Notes under the pieces: generated by a model | What the model was told of the DNA's origin: nothing | Databases searched by the model: none | Seen by the model: the letters and a program-made list of their open reading frames with translations, nothing else | Assembly (NCBI RefSeq): GCF_005862305.2 | Contig: NZ_CP054021.1 | Span: 4,257,501-4,321,500 of the forward strand | From: Rhizobium indicum | Lineage (GTDB): Bacteria > Pseudomonadota > Alphaproteobacteria > Rhizobiales > Rhizobiaceae | DNA length: 64,000 nt | Reading direction: 5' to 3' | Shown: positions 53,418 to 64,000 of the stretch, piece after piece | How the letters are laid out: each line of letters starts with the position of its first letter | Position numbering within the stretch: the stretch's first letter is position 1 | Translations under genes and position numbers: made by a program

Positions 53418-55130
53418 ATGACCATCAAGCTGCAAAAGCCTGACATCACAGAGCTGAAGCCGCGCATCACCGTGTTCGGCGTTGGCGGCGGTGGCGGCAA
53501 TGCCGTCAACAACATGATTACCGCCGGCCTCCAGGGCGTCGACTTCGTCGTCGCCAACACGGATGCGCAGGCGCTGACGATGACGAAGGCCGAGCGCATC
53601 ATCCAGCTCGGCGTCAACGTCACCGAAGGCCTCGGTGCCGGCTCGCAGCCGGAAGTCGGCCGCGCGGCCGCCGAGGAGTGCATCGACGAGATCGTCGATC
53701 ACCTGAACGGCACGCATATGTGCTTCGTCACCGCCGGCATGGGCGGCGGCACCGGCACAGGTGCTGCTCCGGTTGTCGCGCAGGCCGCCCGCAACAAGGG
53801 CATCCTGACGGTCGGCGTCGTCACCAAGCCGTTCCATTTCGAAGGTGGGCGCCGCATGCGCCTGGCCGAGATGGGCATCCAGGAACTGCAGAAGTCTGTC
53901 GATACGCTGATCGTCATTCCGAACCAGAACCTCTTCCGCATCGCCAACGACAAGACGACCTTCGCCGATGCTTTCGCCATGGCTGACCAGGTTCTCTATT
54001 CGGGCGTTGCCTGCATCACCGACCTGATGGTCAAGGAAGGCCTCATCAACCTCGACTTTGCCGACGTCCGCTCGGTGATGCGCGAGATGGGCCGCGCGAT
54101 GATGGGCACTGGCGAAGCTTCCGGCTCCGGCCGCGCGCTCCAGGCCGCAGAGGCTGCGATCGCCAACCCGCTGCTCGACGAAACCTCGATGAAGGGCGCC
54201 CAGGGCCTGCTGATCTCCATCACCGGCGGTCGCGACCTCACCCTCTTCGAAGTCGACGAAGCCGCGACCCGCATCCGCGAGGAAGTCGATCCTGACGCCA
54301 ACATCATCCTCGGCGCCACCTTCGACGAATCGCTCGAAGGCATCATCCGCGTCTCGGTCGTCGCAACCGGCATCGACCGGGCGATGAACGAAGCCGCCGA
54401 GCGCAACCTCCAGCCGGCCGCAAGGCCCGCTATCCGTCCCTCCGCGGCTGTTGCTCCGGCAGCGGCCGCAGTGCAGCCTGCCCCCGTGATGCAGGCACCG
54501 AAGGCCATGGATCCGATCGCGCAGACCATCCGCGAAGCCGAGATGGAACGCGAGCTCGAAATTCCGGCCCCGCGTGCTGCCGCACCGCTGCAGCAGCCCG
54601 TAGTACAGCAGGAAACCTTCCGTCCGCAGAGCAAGATCTTCGCGCCTGCGCCGGAAGCTCCGGCAATGCGTCCTCAGGTGCAGCAGCAGGCTCCGGCGCC
54701 CGTCATGAGCCAGCCGGTCATAAGTCAGCCGGTCCAGCAGCAGCCGGTCCGGCAGGAGCCGACCATCCGCCAGGCCGAACCGGTGCGCATGCCGAAGGTT
54801 GAGGATTTCCCGCCGGTCGTCCAGGCCGAACTCGACCACCGCACGCAGCCGGCTTCCGCGCACGCGGCGGAGGAGCGCGGCCCGATGGGCCTGCTCAAGC
54901 GAATCACCAATTCGCTTGGCCGCCGCGACGACGACGCCGTTGCCGCCGATATGACGGCAGCACCGGCGGCCGCTTCGCAGCAGCGCCGTCCGCTGTCGCC
55001 CGAGGCAAGCCTCTACGCACCGCGCCGCGGCAACCTCGACGACCAGGGCCGCGCGGTTCCGCAGGCCCGGATGATGCAGGAAGACGACCAGCTGGAAATC
55101 CCGGCATTCCTGCGTCGCCAGTCGAACTGA
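53418..55130 (+). CDS. ftsZ: Cell division GTPase FtsZ with long linker
   Basis: 570 residues, tubulin-like. The GTP domain is [16 protein letters not shown], then the tubulin signature [16 protein letters not shown], and the T7 loop [11 protein letters not shown]. About residues 330-555 form an unusually long Pro/Gln/Ala-rich disordered linker, after which the C-terminal peptide [10 protein letters not shown] binds FtsA and partners. Length is about 190 residues more than E. coli FtsZ but normal in Rhizobiales, which also carry a short ftsZ elsewhere. ATG 53418 with GAGAAGGAA upstream. Confidence 0.97.
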   Translation: MTIKLQKPDITELKPRITVFGVGGGGGNAVNNMITAGLQGVDFVVANTDAQALTMTKAERIIQLGVNVTEGLGAGSQPEVGRAAAEECIDEIVDHLNGTHMCFVTAGMGGGTGTGAAPVVAQAARNKGILTVGVVTKPFHFEGGRRMRLAEMGIQELQKSVDTLIVIPNQNLFRIANDKTTFADAFAMADQVLYSGVACITDLMVKEGLINLDFADVRSVMREMGRAMMGTGEASGSGRALQAAEAAIANPLLDETSMKGAQGLLISITGGRDLTLFEVDEAATRIREEVDPDANIILGATFDESLEGIIRVSVVATGIDRAMNEAAERNLQPAARPAIRPSAAVAPAAAAVQPAPVMQAPKAMDPIAQTIREAEMERELEIPAPRAAAPLQQPVVQQETFRPQSKIFAPAPEAPAMRPQVQQQAPAPVMSQPVISQPVQQQPVRQEPTIRQAEPVRMPKVEDFPPVVQAELDHRTQPASAHAAEERGPMGLLKRITNSLGRRDDDAVAADMTAAPAAASQQRRPLSPEASLYAPRRGNLDDQGRAVPQARMMQEDDQLEIPAFLRRQSN

Positions 55131-55151
55131 GGAGCTGCTTCAGCACCGTTC

Positions 55152-55177
55152 ATGCCCGGGATCAAGGTCCCGGGCAT
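55152..55177 (+). terminator. Terminator after ftsZ
   Basis: ATGCCCGGGA (55152-55161) pairs with TCCCGGGCAT (55168-55177) around six bases; TGCTGTTTTTC follows, so the T run is displaced by five bases. Confidence 0.7.
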
Positions 55178-55392
55178 TGCTGTTTTTCAGCCTGCGATTC
55201 GCGAGCAATTTCAATCGCGTGACTTCGTAACAAAGCGAAAGAAACAGTGATTTGGATTGGAGCGCTGGCGCACGTAAGTATGGTGCAATGAAACTGCCCT
55301 AGGAGACCTTTCGACAGGCTCCGGTTGCAGAATGAACGATGACCGTGCCGATCGGACAGACCGCCGGTACGGAAGAATAAAAGGCAGAATTT

Positions 55393-56349
55393 ATGGCGAT
55401 TGGCTTGCTGGGTTTTCAAACGACGGTATCGCGTCCGGTGACGCTTTCGGGCACCGGGGTCCATTCTGGTGCGGAAGTCTCGATCACCCTGAATCCGGCC
55501 GAATCGGACACCGGCGTCGTTTTCCAGCGCCTGCATGACAATGGCGACATCACCGAACTCAAGGCCGTCTCCTCGCAGGTCGGCAATACCGACCTCTGCA
55601 CCGTGCTCGGATTCTCGCCGGCCCATTCGGTTGCGACGATCGAGCATGTCATGGCCGCCGTCTATGCGCTCGGCCTCGACAATGTGGTGATCGAGGTGCA
55701 GGGCTCCGAAATGCCGATCATGGACGGCAGCTCGCTGCCCTTCGTCGAGGCAATCGAGCAGGTCGGTCTCGTCTCGCTCGGCGTCAAGCGCCGCTATATC
55801 CGTATTACCAAGCCGGTGCGAATCGAGCATGGCGGCTCCTGGAGCGAATTCCGTCCTTATGACGGTACACGCTTCGAAGTCGAAATCGATTTCGAGTGCC
55901 CGCTGATCGGCCGGCAGAAGTGGGCCGGCGACATGACACCCGCCGTCTTCAAGGCCGAGCTTTCGCGCGCCCGCACCTTCGGCTTCATGCGCGATGTCGA
56001 GCGTCTCTGGGCGTCAGGCCACGCGCTCGGGTCCTCACTCGAAAATTCCGTCGTCATCTCGGACGACAACACCGTCATCAACGTCGAAGGGCTGCGTTAC
56101 GCCAAGGATGAATTCGTCCGCCACAAGACGCTCGATGCCGTCGGCGATCTGTCGCTTGCCGGCGTCCAGTTCATCGGTTGCTACCGTTCCTATCGCGGCG
56201 GTCACAAGATGAATGCCAATGCGCTGAAGGCGCTGCTCGCCGATTCCTCCGCCTACGAAGTGGTCGAGACGTCGACGCCGCGCCAGCGCGTCGCTGCCCG
56301 CGAACTGATCGCGGTCAGTGCTTCGGAATTCGCTCCCTGGTCGGCATGA
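55393..56349 (+). CDS. lpxC: UDP-3-O-acyl-N-acetylglucosamine deacetylase LpxC
   Basis: 318 residues, the zinc enzyme that commits UDP-GlcNAc to lipid A. Zinc ligands: His in TIEHVMAAVYALG, His and Asp in HKTLDAVGDLSLAG. The catalytic Glu lies in PIMDGSSLPFVE, and RSYRGGHKMN carries the general-acid histidine. The N-terminus LSGTGVHSGAEVSI is characteristic. It has a free upstream region of 262 bases and its own terminator, so it can be transcribed apart from ftsZ. Confidence 0.97.
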   Translation: MAIGLLGFQTTVSRPVTLSGTGVHSGAEVSITLNPAESDTGVVFQRLHDNGDITELKAVSSQVGNTDLCTVLGFSPAHSVATIEHVMAAVYALGLDNVVIEVQGSEMPIMDGSSLPFVEAIEQVGLVSLGVKRRYIRITKPVRIEHGGSWSEFRPYDGTRFEVEIDFECPLIGRQKWAGDMTPAVFKAELSRARTFGFMRDVERLWASGHALGSSLENSVVISDDNTVINVEGLRYAKDEFVRHKTLDAVGDLSLAGVQFIGCYRSYRGGHKMNANALKALLADSSAYEVVETSTPRQRVAARELIAVSASEFAPWSA

Positions 56350-56374
56350 CCTCCAGCATATTCTCAAGACCAGG

Positions 56375-56403
56375 CCGCCTCTTTCCCGGAGGCGGTTTTT
56401 TTA
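56375..56403 (+). terminator. Terminator of lpxC
   Basis: CCGCCTC (56375-56381) and GAGGCGG (56389-56395) with a seven-base loop, followed by TTTTTTT. Confidence 0.88.
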
Positions 56404-56629
56404 TGTCGGGCGTGTCTACGGCAATAGACCGATGCTTGGCCGCCACAGGTCGGGAAGAAGTTGAAAAGCCGATCATTCTGCGGCTGCTGCCACAAAAATG
56501 CGTTAATGCCTTATCATTGCGTTGCTCTTGATGCACATTTGTGGCTAGAAACGCCAGCGAGGCGTGGCTGCCGTGGAGAGAGCGGCAGCAGTGGGGTTCT
56601 TTCGAATGGGTTATGCAGGATCTGAAGGT

Positions 56630-57475
56630 ATGATGAAGACAGCGCGCGCCTTGTTCGCATCGCTTCTGGTGCTCAGCGCAGGCGCCTTGATCTCCGGTTG
56701 CCAGTCGGATCCCGACATCGACATCACCAAGCTCGGTCTCGAAACCGATCCGCCTGACGTGCTCTACACCCAGGGCCTGGCCAATATGAAGGCCGGCAAC
56801 ATGGCGGAAGCGGCGCGCAAGTTCGACGCGATCGACCGCGAGAACCCTTTTTCCGAATGGGCGCGCAAAGCGCTCGTGATGAGCACCTTCGTCAAATATC
56901 GCCAGGGCCGTTTAGACGATGCGCTTGCTTCCGGCAACCGCTACATGTCGCAATATCCGAAATCCCAGGATGCCGCCTATGTGCAGTATCTCATTGGTCT
57001 CACCTATTCCAAGCAGATCGTCGACGTGACGCAGGACCAGCGCGCCTCGGCCAAGACGATCGAGGCGATGCAGGCCGTCATCGACAACTATCCGAACTCC
57101 GAATATGTCGACGACGCACAGGCCAAGATCCGCTTTTCGCGCGACCAGCTCGCCGGCAAGGAAATGCAGATCGGCCGCTACTACATGGAGCGGAAGGAAT
57201 ATCTCGCCGCGATCTCGCGCTTCCGTATCGTCGTCGAGAAATATCCGAATACGAACCAGATCGAAGAGGCCTTAGCGCGTCTCGTCGAAGCTTATTATTC
57301 CATGGGCATCGTCGACGAGGCGCAGACAGCCGCTGCCGTTCTCGGTCACAATTATCCCGACAGCCAGTGGTATGCTGATTCCTACAAGCTGCTGCAGAGC
57401 GGCGGTGCCGAGCCACGTGAAAACAAGGGCTCGTGGATCGCCGCAGCGGGCAAGAAACTTCTTCTCGGTTCCTGA
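56630..57475 (+). CDS. bamD: Outer-membrane assembly lipoprotein BamD
   Basis: 281 residues. Lipoprotein signal with core LFASLLVLSAGALISGC (lipobox ISGC, Cys about 24). Five TPR-like helical repeats follow, for example YTQGLANMKAGNMAEAARKF and FRIVVEKYPNTNQIEEAL, as in BamD/ComL of the BAM complex that inserts beta-barrel proteins into the outer membrane. The double ATG (56630, 56633) leaves the exact start open. Followed closely by recN. Confidence 0.94.
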   Translation: MMKTARALFASLLVLSAGALISGCQSDPDIDITKLGLETDPPDVLYTQGLANMKAGNMAEAARKFDAIDRENPFSEWARKALVMSTFVKYRQGRLDDALASGNRYMSQYPKSQDAAYVQYLIGLTYSKQIVDVTQDQRASAKTIEAMQAVIDNYPNSEYVDDAQAKIRFSRDQLAGKEMQIGRYYMERKEYLAAISRFRIVVEKYPNTNQIEEALARLVEAYYSMGIVDEAQTAAAVLGHNYPDSQWYADSYKLLQSGGAEPRENKGSWIAAAGKKLLLGS

Positions 57476-57480
57476 GGCCA

Positions 57481-59154
57481 ATGCTGATCCAGCTTTCGAT
57501 CCGCGATATCGTCCTGATCGAGCGGCTGGATCTTGCCTTCGAGACCGGCCTCTCCGTGCTGACGGGCGAGACCGGGGCGGGCAAATCCATCCTGCTCGAC
57601 AGCCTGTCGCTGGCGCTCGGTGGACGCGGCGACGGCGACCTGGTGCGTCATGGCGAGGACAAGGGCCAGGTGACGGCGGTGTTCGACGTCGGCATGGAAC
57701 ACGGCGCCCGCACACTCCTGCGTGAAAACGGCATCGACGACGAGGGCGATCTGATCTTCCGCCGCCAGCAATCAGCGGACGGACGCACCAAGGCCTATGT
57801 CAACGACCAGCCGGTCAGCGTGCAACTGATGCGCCAGGCCGGTCAGATGCTGGTCGAAATCCACGGTCAGCACGACGATCGCGCCCTTGTCGACACCAAT
57901 GCCCACCGCACTCTGCTCGATGCCTTCGCCGGCCTCACCGACGAGGTTTCGGAGGTCTCCCGGCTCTATCGCCTGTGGCGCGACAGCGAGCGGACGCTGA
58001 AGAAGCACCGCGAGAAGGTGGAAAGTGCGGCGCGCGAAGCCGACTATCTGCGCTCTTCCGTCGAGGAACTCGAGAAGCTCTCGCCGCAGGATGGCGAGGA
58101 AGAAGAACTCGCCGATCGCCGGCAGAAGATGATGAAAGCCGAGCGAATCGCCGGCGATATCGCCGAGGCGTCCGAATTCCTGAACGGCAATGCCTCGCCG
58201 GTGCCCCATATCGCCTCGCTGGTGCGCCGGCTCGAGCGCAAGAGCCATGAGGCGCCGGGACTGCTCGAAGACACTGTGACGCTGCTTGATGCCGCGCTCG
58301 ACCAGCTTTCCAACGCGCAGATGGAAGTCGAGGCGGCGCTGCGCAAGACCGAATACGATCCTAGGGAGCTGGAGCGGGTGGAGGAGCGGCTTTTCGCGCT
58401 CAGGGCCGCCTCGCGCAAATATTCCGTGCCCGTCACTGAGCTGCCGGCGTTAGCTGTGCGCATGATCGCCGATCTTGCCGATCTCGACGCGGGCGAGGAG
58501 CGGCTTGCGCGGCTCGACGCCGAGGTCGGCCTAGCGCGGGAAAATTACGATGCGGCGGCGCGCTCGCTGTCTGACAAGCGCCATCGTGCCGGCACCGCAC
58601 TGGCTGGGGCCGTCATGGCCGAGCTGCCGGCGCTTAAACTCGAACGCGCCCGTTTTATGGTCGAGATTACCACGGATGCAGGGGAGGCGCTCGCCGAAGG
58701 CATCGACGTCGTCGAGTTCCATGTTCAGACCAATCCCGGCACGCGGCCGGGCTCGATCATGAAGGTCGCCTCGGGCGGCGAGCTGTCGCGTTTCCTGCTG
58801 GCGCTGAAAGTGGCGCTTGCCGATCGCGGATCGGCTCCGACGCTCGTCTTCGATGAAATCGATACCGGCGTCGGCGGCGCGGTGGCCGATGCGATCGGCC
58901 AGCGGCTGAAGCGGCTGTCGGAGCGGGTGCAGGTGTTGTCGGTCACGCATGCGCCGCAGGTCGCGGCGCGGGCTGCGACGCATCTGTTGATTTCCAAGGG
59001 ACCGTCGGCCGACGGTTCGGAAAAGATCGCCACGCGCGTCGCCACGATGGCGCAAAAGGATCGCACCGAGGAGATCGCCCGTATGCTGGCCGGGGCTTCG
59101 GTCACCGAAGAGGCGAGGGCGGCGGCGAAGCGGCTGCTCGCCGGCAACGGCTGA
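57481..59154 (+). CDS. recN: DNA repair protein RecN
   Basis: 557 residues, SMC-like ATPase used in double-strand-break repair. N-terminal LTGETGAGKSILLDSLSLAL (Walker A), VEIHGQHD, a central coiled coil (about residues 150-360), the ABC-type signature VASGGELSRFLLALKVAL, FDEIDTGVGG (Walker B) and VTHAPQVAARA. ATG 57481 is five bases after bamD, so the two are probably co-transcribed. The frame is open upstream within bamD but that is not coding. Confidence 0.96.
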   Translation: MLIQLSIRDIVLIERLDLAFETGLSVLTGETGAGKSILLDSLSLALGGRGDGDLVRHGEDKGQVTAVFDVGMEHGARTLLRENGIDDEGDLIFRRQQSADGRTKAYVNDQPVSVQLMRQAGQMLVEIHGQHDDRALVDTNAHRTLLDAFAGLTDEVSEVSRLYRLWRDSERTLKKHREKVESAAREADYLRSSVEELEKLSPQDGEEEELADRRQKMMKAERIAGDIAEASEFLNGNASPVPHIASLVRRLERKSHEAPGLLEDTVTLLDAALDQLSNAQMEVEAALRKTEYDPRELERVEERLFALRAASRKYSVPVTELPALAVRMIADLADLDAGEERLARLDAEVGLARENYDAAARSLSDKRHRAGTALAGAVMAELPALKLERARFMVEITTDAGEALAEGIDVVEFHVQTNPGTRPGSIMKVASGGELSRFLLALKVALADRGSAPTLVFDEIDTGVGGAVADAIGQRLKRLSERVQVLSVTHAPQVAARAATHLLISKGPSADGSEKIATRVATMAQKDRTEEIARMLAGASVTEEARAAAKRLLAGNG

Positions 59155-59186
59155 TTTTTCTTCCGATGCTCTTTCCGCTCGGGCCG

Positions 59187-59207
59187 GCGGGATGACAATC
59201 ATCCCGC
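59187..59207. other. Perfect 9-bp hairpin after recN
   Basis: GCGGGATGA-CAA-TCATCCCGC lies 33 bases after recN. A T run is lacking, so a terminator is only possible. Confidence 0.45.
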
Positions 59208-59253
59208 GGCGCGATATGCGCTGAAGCTTCCCGATCGGCGGCGAGCTCATGCC

Positions 59254-59781
59254 ATGCGGCTTTTCCATTTCAGCGACGATTCCGGTATTGCTGCGTTCGA
59301 GCCACGTTCGGTTCGCGTCCCGTCTGCCCGCGCGCCCGGCCGGGAATGGCTGAACGGTCCGCTCGTCTGGGCAATCGATGCCGATCATGATTTCATGTAT
59401 CTCTTTCCGCGCGATTGTCCCCGCATCCTGCTCTGGGCGACAGCCGATACGCTGGAGGCCGAACGGCGGCGCTGGCTCGGCGACTGGCGGGCCGTTGCCT
59501 ACGTAGAGCGCCATTGGCTGGAGAGGCTCGAAGCGGATACCATCCACCGCTACGAGCTGCCGGCCGAGGGCTTCGAGGATCTGGATGATGCTGGCATGTG
59601 GGTGGCCCGCAGACGCGTTGTTCCCATCGAGCGCACCGCCATCTCGCGGCTCGACCAGGAGTTTGCGCCGCGCAAGGTGGAGCTTCGGGTGGTGGACACG
59701 CTGACGCCGCTGAAAGGGCTCTGGGGCACCAGCCTGCATGTCAGTGGCATCAGGTTGCGTAATGCGAACGATTGGGAATAG
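59254..59781 (+). CDS. DUF6886-like conserved hypothetical protein
   Basis: 175 residues, no signal peptide or membrane segment. It begins MRLFHFSDDSGIAAFEPR, a start shared, from memory, with DUF6886 proteins; blocks PLVWAIDADHDFMYLFPRDCPR and RYELPAEGFEDLDDAGMWVA follow. The opening HFSD/E-pattern and an Arg-rich core recall ADP-ribosyl-transferase or RES-type folds, but I cannot confirm that. It sits between recN and ligA, two DNA-maintenance genes, without sharing an evident operon with either. Function unknown. Confidence 0.72.
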   Translation: MRLFHFSDDSGIAAFEPRSVRVPSARAPGREWLNGPLVWAIDADHDFMYLFPRDCPRILLWATADTLEAERRRWLGDWRAVAYVERHWLERLEADTIHRYELPAEGFEDLDDAGMWVARRRVVPIERTAISRLDQEFAPRKVELRVVDTLTPLKGLWGTSLHVSGIRLRNANDWE

Positions 59782-59843
59782 GCCGGGGAGGGCGGTGACA
59801 AGGGTTCCAAGGCATGAAAGTCGGCGCGAAAGCTCACCTCAAT

Positions 59844-59985
59844 CTCCCTCATCCCTGTGCTCGTCACAGGGATCCAGCGCGACCAAGTCCTTGGGCGCGG
59901 GAGATTCTTCTTCCTTGAAAGAGAGTCATTCACGGCGCAGAGGCGCCGTGGCTGGATTCCTGTGACAGGCACAGGAATGGAGGAG
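59844..59985. repeat. MITE-like element with 35-bp terminal inverted repeats
   Basis: Left arm 59844-59878 (CTCCCTCATCCCTGTGC...GATCCAGC) and right arm 59951-59985 (GCTGGATTCCTGTG...AATGGAGGAG) are inverted copies with six differences over 35 bases. The 72-base interior contains an extra small palindrome (GGCGC...GCGCC). No coding sequence. It is intergenic between the DUF6886-like gene and ligA. Such short non-autonomous palindromic elements are common in Rhizobium chromosomes. Confidence 0.78.
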
Positions 59986-62246
<2,261 letters not shown>

Positions 62247-62277
62247 GGGGCTGACGGCAAACCGCCAGCCCCGTTGC

Positions 62278-62814
62278 TCATAGCCTGAGCCGCGCCATCG
62301 TATAGGCGTCGACATATTGACCGGCGCGATATCCGAAGGCCTTCAGCAGCCCTTCCTGCTCGAAGCCGAATTTCCGGTAGAGGCCGATGGCAACATCGTT
62401 ATCGGTGTAGACGGTCAGTTCCAGACGTTTGATATCGAGCCAGTCGTCAGCAGCATCGACCATTGCTCCGAGCAGGATCCGTCCGAAGCCGCGGCCGGTG
62501 AAGTCGTCATGCACACCCATGCCGATGCTGGCGACGTGCTGCCTGCGGCCGGAAAGACGGTTGAGGCCGCTATTGCCGACGATTTTGCCGTCCTGGGTGA
62601 CGACGAGGTTGAGCGCGCCGGGCGATGGATTTTCCATGTGTTTGCGAACCTCTTCGATCCTCTGATATGGCGGCCGTAAGGTGCCGGCCCGGTAGCTCGG
62701 CAGATTTATGAGATCGGTGATCTCCTCCGCATCGGACAGGCGGACGGCGCGCACGAGGACGCCATCCGGCAAGCGCGCTCGGCCGCGAGGTTCATTCTCT
62801 TCGTTTTCAGACAT
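62278..62814 (-). CDS. GNAT-family N-acetyltransferase
   Basis: 178 residues. Acetyl-CoA binding motif A is HDDFTGRGFGRILLGAMVD (Q/R-x-x-G-x-G/A pattern), followed by RLELTVYTDNDVAIGLYRKFGFEQEG, the end of the GNAT fold; it resembles the RimJ/PhnO-like L-amino-acid or diamine group. Small-molecule or protein substrate unknown. Monocistronic, convergent with ligA (31 bases apart). Confidence 0.9.
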   Translation of the reverse strand: MSENEENEPRGRARLPDGVLVRAVRLSDAEEITDLINLPSYRAGTLRPPYQRIEEVRKHMENPSPGALNLVVTQDGKIVGNSGLNRLSGRRQHVASIGMGVHDDFTGRGFGRILLGAMVDAADDWLDIKRLELTVYTDNDVAIGLYRKFGFEQEGLLKAFGYRAGQYVDAYTMARLRL

Positions 62815-63028
62815 TCATGCTCTCCATCGTGGTCGGGAGGAGAGCCGGTTTCCGAAAACCCTGCTCGCCTCGGCAGGGTTTCGGGATGATGATCGGATCG
62901 CTGCTAACGCGCCATCGCTCCCGCGTACCCTTCAAGGGTCGTGGTGTGATGGATAAGCGCTGCCATGGTTAGGGAACCGATCATGGCAATAAGTTTCGAT
63001 ATGCGGGTTAAAAAGTCAACCGGGCGTC

Positions 63029-63688
63029 GTGTCGAATTTGCGCGGCCAGAAGCGGGGCGGTATTCCTGTGCCGGAAGAAACGATTCGGACTGCGGCATTG
63101 AAAACTATCGCGATTGACTTCGAGACGGCGAACGAACAGCGCGGCAGCGCCTGTTCCGTCGGCCTTGCCTGGATCGAGGACGGCAGGGTGACGCGCGTCG
63201 AGGAGCGGCTGATCCGGCCGCGGGACATGCGCTTTTCAGGGATGAACATCGCAATCCACGGCATCCGGCCGGAGCATGTCGAGGACGCGCCCGAGTTCCC
63301 CGAGGTAATGGATGAGTTCGAGGAGGATTTTCGCGGCGCGACGATGATCGCGCACAATGCGGCCTTCGATTTCAGCGTCTGGCGGGCGAGTCTCGATCTC
63401 TACCGGCAATCCTATCCTGAGCTTACCTATCTCTGCAGCCTGAAGATGGCGCAGCGGATCTGGCCGCATTTCCTCTCGCACCGGCTGAACCTGATCGCCG
63501 AGCATCTCGGCCTGCGTTTCGTGCATCATAACGCCGCCGAGGATGCCGCCGTCTGCGCAGCGGCGGCAATCGAGATGGCAAGGGCGGTCAAGGCCCATGC
63601 CGTCCATGCTATACCGGCGCTGATCGGCATGAGACCCGGCCGGCTGACGGCGCAGGCCTATGAGCCCTGCACCTGCCGAAAAGGCTGA
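63029..63688 (+). CDS. DEDDh-type 3'-5' exonuclease, PolIII-epsilon-like
   Basis: 219 residues. Exo I is AIDFETAN (catalytic Asp and Glu), Exo II IAHNAAFDFSVW, Exo III HHNAAEDAAVC with the histidine of the DEDDh class. No polymerase or UvrC part is attached; it is a stand-alone nuclease of about the size of short epsilon-like proteins. Start uncertain: GTG 63029 gives 219 residues, GTG 63068 (GGGGCGG upstream) 206, and the domain proper begins near residue 24. C-terminal CTCRKG carries two cysteines. Confidence 0.86.
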   Translation: MSNLRGQKRGGIPVPEETIRTAALKTIAIDFETANEQRGSACSVGLAWIEDGRVTRVEERLIRPRDMRFSGMNIAIHGIRPEHVEDAPEFPEVMDEFEEDFRGATMIAHNAAFDFSVWRASLDLYRQSYPELTYLCSLKMAQRIWPHFLSHRLNLIAEHLGLRFVHHNAAEDAAVCAAAAIEMARAVKAHAVHAIPALIGMRPGRLTAQAYEPCTCRKG

Positions 63689-63765
63689 TCCCTTTCCGCA
63701 AAGGCCGTTTTCTTGCAAAGCATGAGTGCATGCTTATCTAGAATGCGGATATTCAGGGAGCCGCC

Positions 63766-64000
63766 ATGTCCAGACTGCGCAATCTTCTCCTCGCCGCCTT
63801 CTCCTTCGCCGCCCTTTCCGCCGGTGCTGCCTCGGCCGAAGTCGTCGGCAAGGTCGGGGTCGACTGGATCGGCAACGACATCATCGTCGAGGCGGTCTCC
63901 GACCCTGAGGTCAAGGGCGTTACCTGCCACGTCACCTATTTCGACCGCAGCCTGATCGACCGGTTCAAGAACGGCAACTGGTTCGAGGATCCGTCCAACA
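63766..64000 (+). CDS. CreA family protein, 5' part only
   Basis: The gene runs off the right edge; 78 residues are visible. A signal peptide (core LLLAAFSFAALSAGAASA) ends near residue 24. The mature part AEVVGKVGVDWIGNDIIVEA followed by VKGVTCHVTYFDRS matches CreA, an exported protein of unknown function that usually has a conserved cysteine here. GGGAG lies eight bases before the ATG. Probably about 155 residues in full. Confidence 0.88.
   Translation, partial: MSRLRNLLLAAFSFAALSAGAASAEVVGKVGVDWIGNDIIVEAVSDPEVKGVTCHVTYFDRSLIDRFKNGNWFEDPSN

Noticed and set aside
53244..54863. 539-codon open frame opposite ftsZ and others opposite ftsA and murD
   Set aside because: Antisense shadows with Arg/Ala/Asp-rich composition and no motifs.
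62904..62984. Possible 26-residue peptide on the minus strand between the GNAT and exonuclease genes
   Set aside because: It has an ATG and stop but no ribosome-binding site or promoter, and no clear membrane span; weaker than the microprotein at 16182.

Overview
This window reads as a chromosomal segment of a Rhizobium of the R. etli / R. leguminosarum type. The GC content is high, the dcw (division and cell wall) proteins are typically rhizobial, the chromosome encodes the betaine-lipid pair BtaA/BtaB and a pyrophosphate-type phosphofructokinase, and short palindromic intergenic repeats resembling RIMEs (Rhizobium intergenic mosaic elements) recur. Identification rests on reading the proteins and gene order; no database search was possible.

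Left part (1-31.9 kb), metabolic and envelope genes: the 3' end of an aldehyde dehydrogenase with an overlapping iron-type alcohol dehydrogenase; an orphan VirC1-like ParA ATPase; an L,D-transpeptidase; a DUF4432 / Cys-phosphatase / RidA trio; a four-gene minus-strand operon (alpha/beta hydrolase, DMT exporter, class III CoA-transferase, TPP enzyme); RNase T2; EttA; an ArsR-methyltransferase regulator coupled to metF with a perfect palindromic operator; a previously easy-to-miss 25-residue membrane microprotein; a second DMT exporter; MltB-type transglycosylase; GH25 lysozyme-like lipoprotein; btaAB; a beta-lactamase-fold hydrolase; two SLT transglycosylases; LysE exporter; PPi-PFK; a TerB/J-domain protein with AmiD-like amidase; and two tandem FAD oxidases. 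Six peptidoglycan-acting enzymes lie here, outside the dcw cluster.

Middle part (31.9-55.1 kb): rnpB (RNase P RNA), then mraZ-rsmH-ftsL-ftsI-murE-murF-mraY-murD-ftsW-murG-murC-murB, a 3.3-kb insertion (NAD-epimerase and MFS transporter on the minus strand, aquaporin on the plus strand), then ddl-ftsQ-ftsA-ftsZ. Most junctions overlap or touch, implying translational coupling. Four TGGGN repeats at an exact 10-bp period sit across the -35/-10 region of the predicted mraZ promoter, which looks like a MraZ autoregulatory operator; a terminator-like hairpin lies in the mraZ leader.

Right part (55.1-64 kb): lpxC (lipid A), bamD (outer-membrane assembly), recN and ligA (DNA repair and replication) in the usual alphaproteobacterial order, with a DUF6886-like gene and a 142-bp element with 35-bp terminal inverted repeats between recN and ligA. 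A GNAT acetyltransferase, a DEDDh exonuclease and the 5' end of a CreA-family gene close the window. No tRNA, 5S/16S/23S rRNA, CRISPR array, insertion sequence or prophage was seen.
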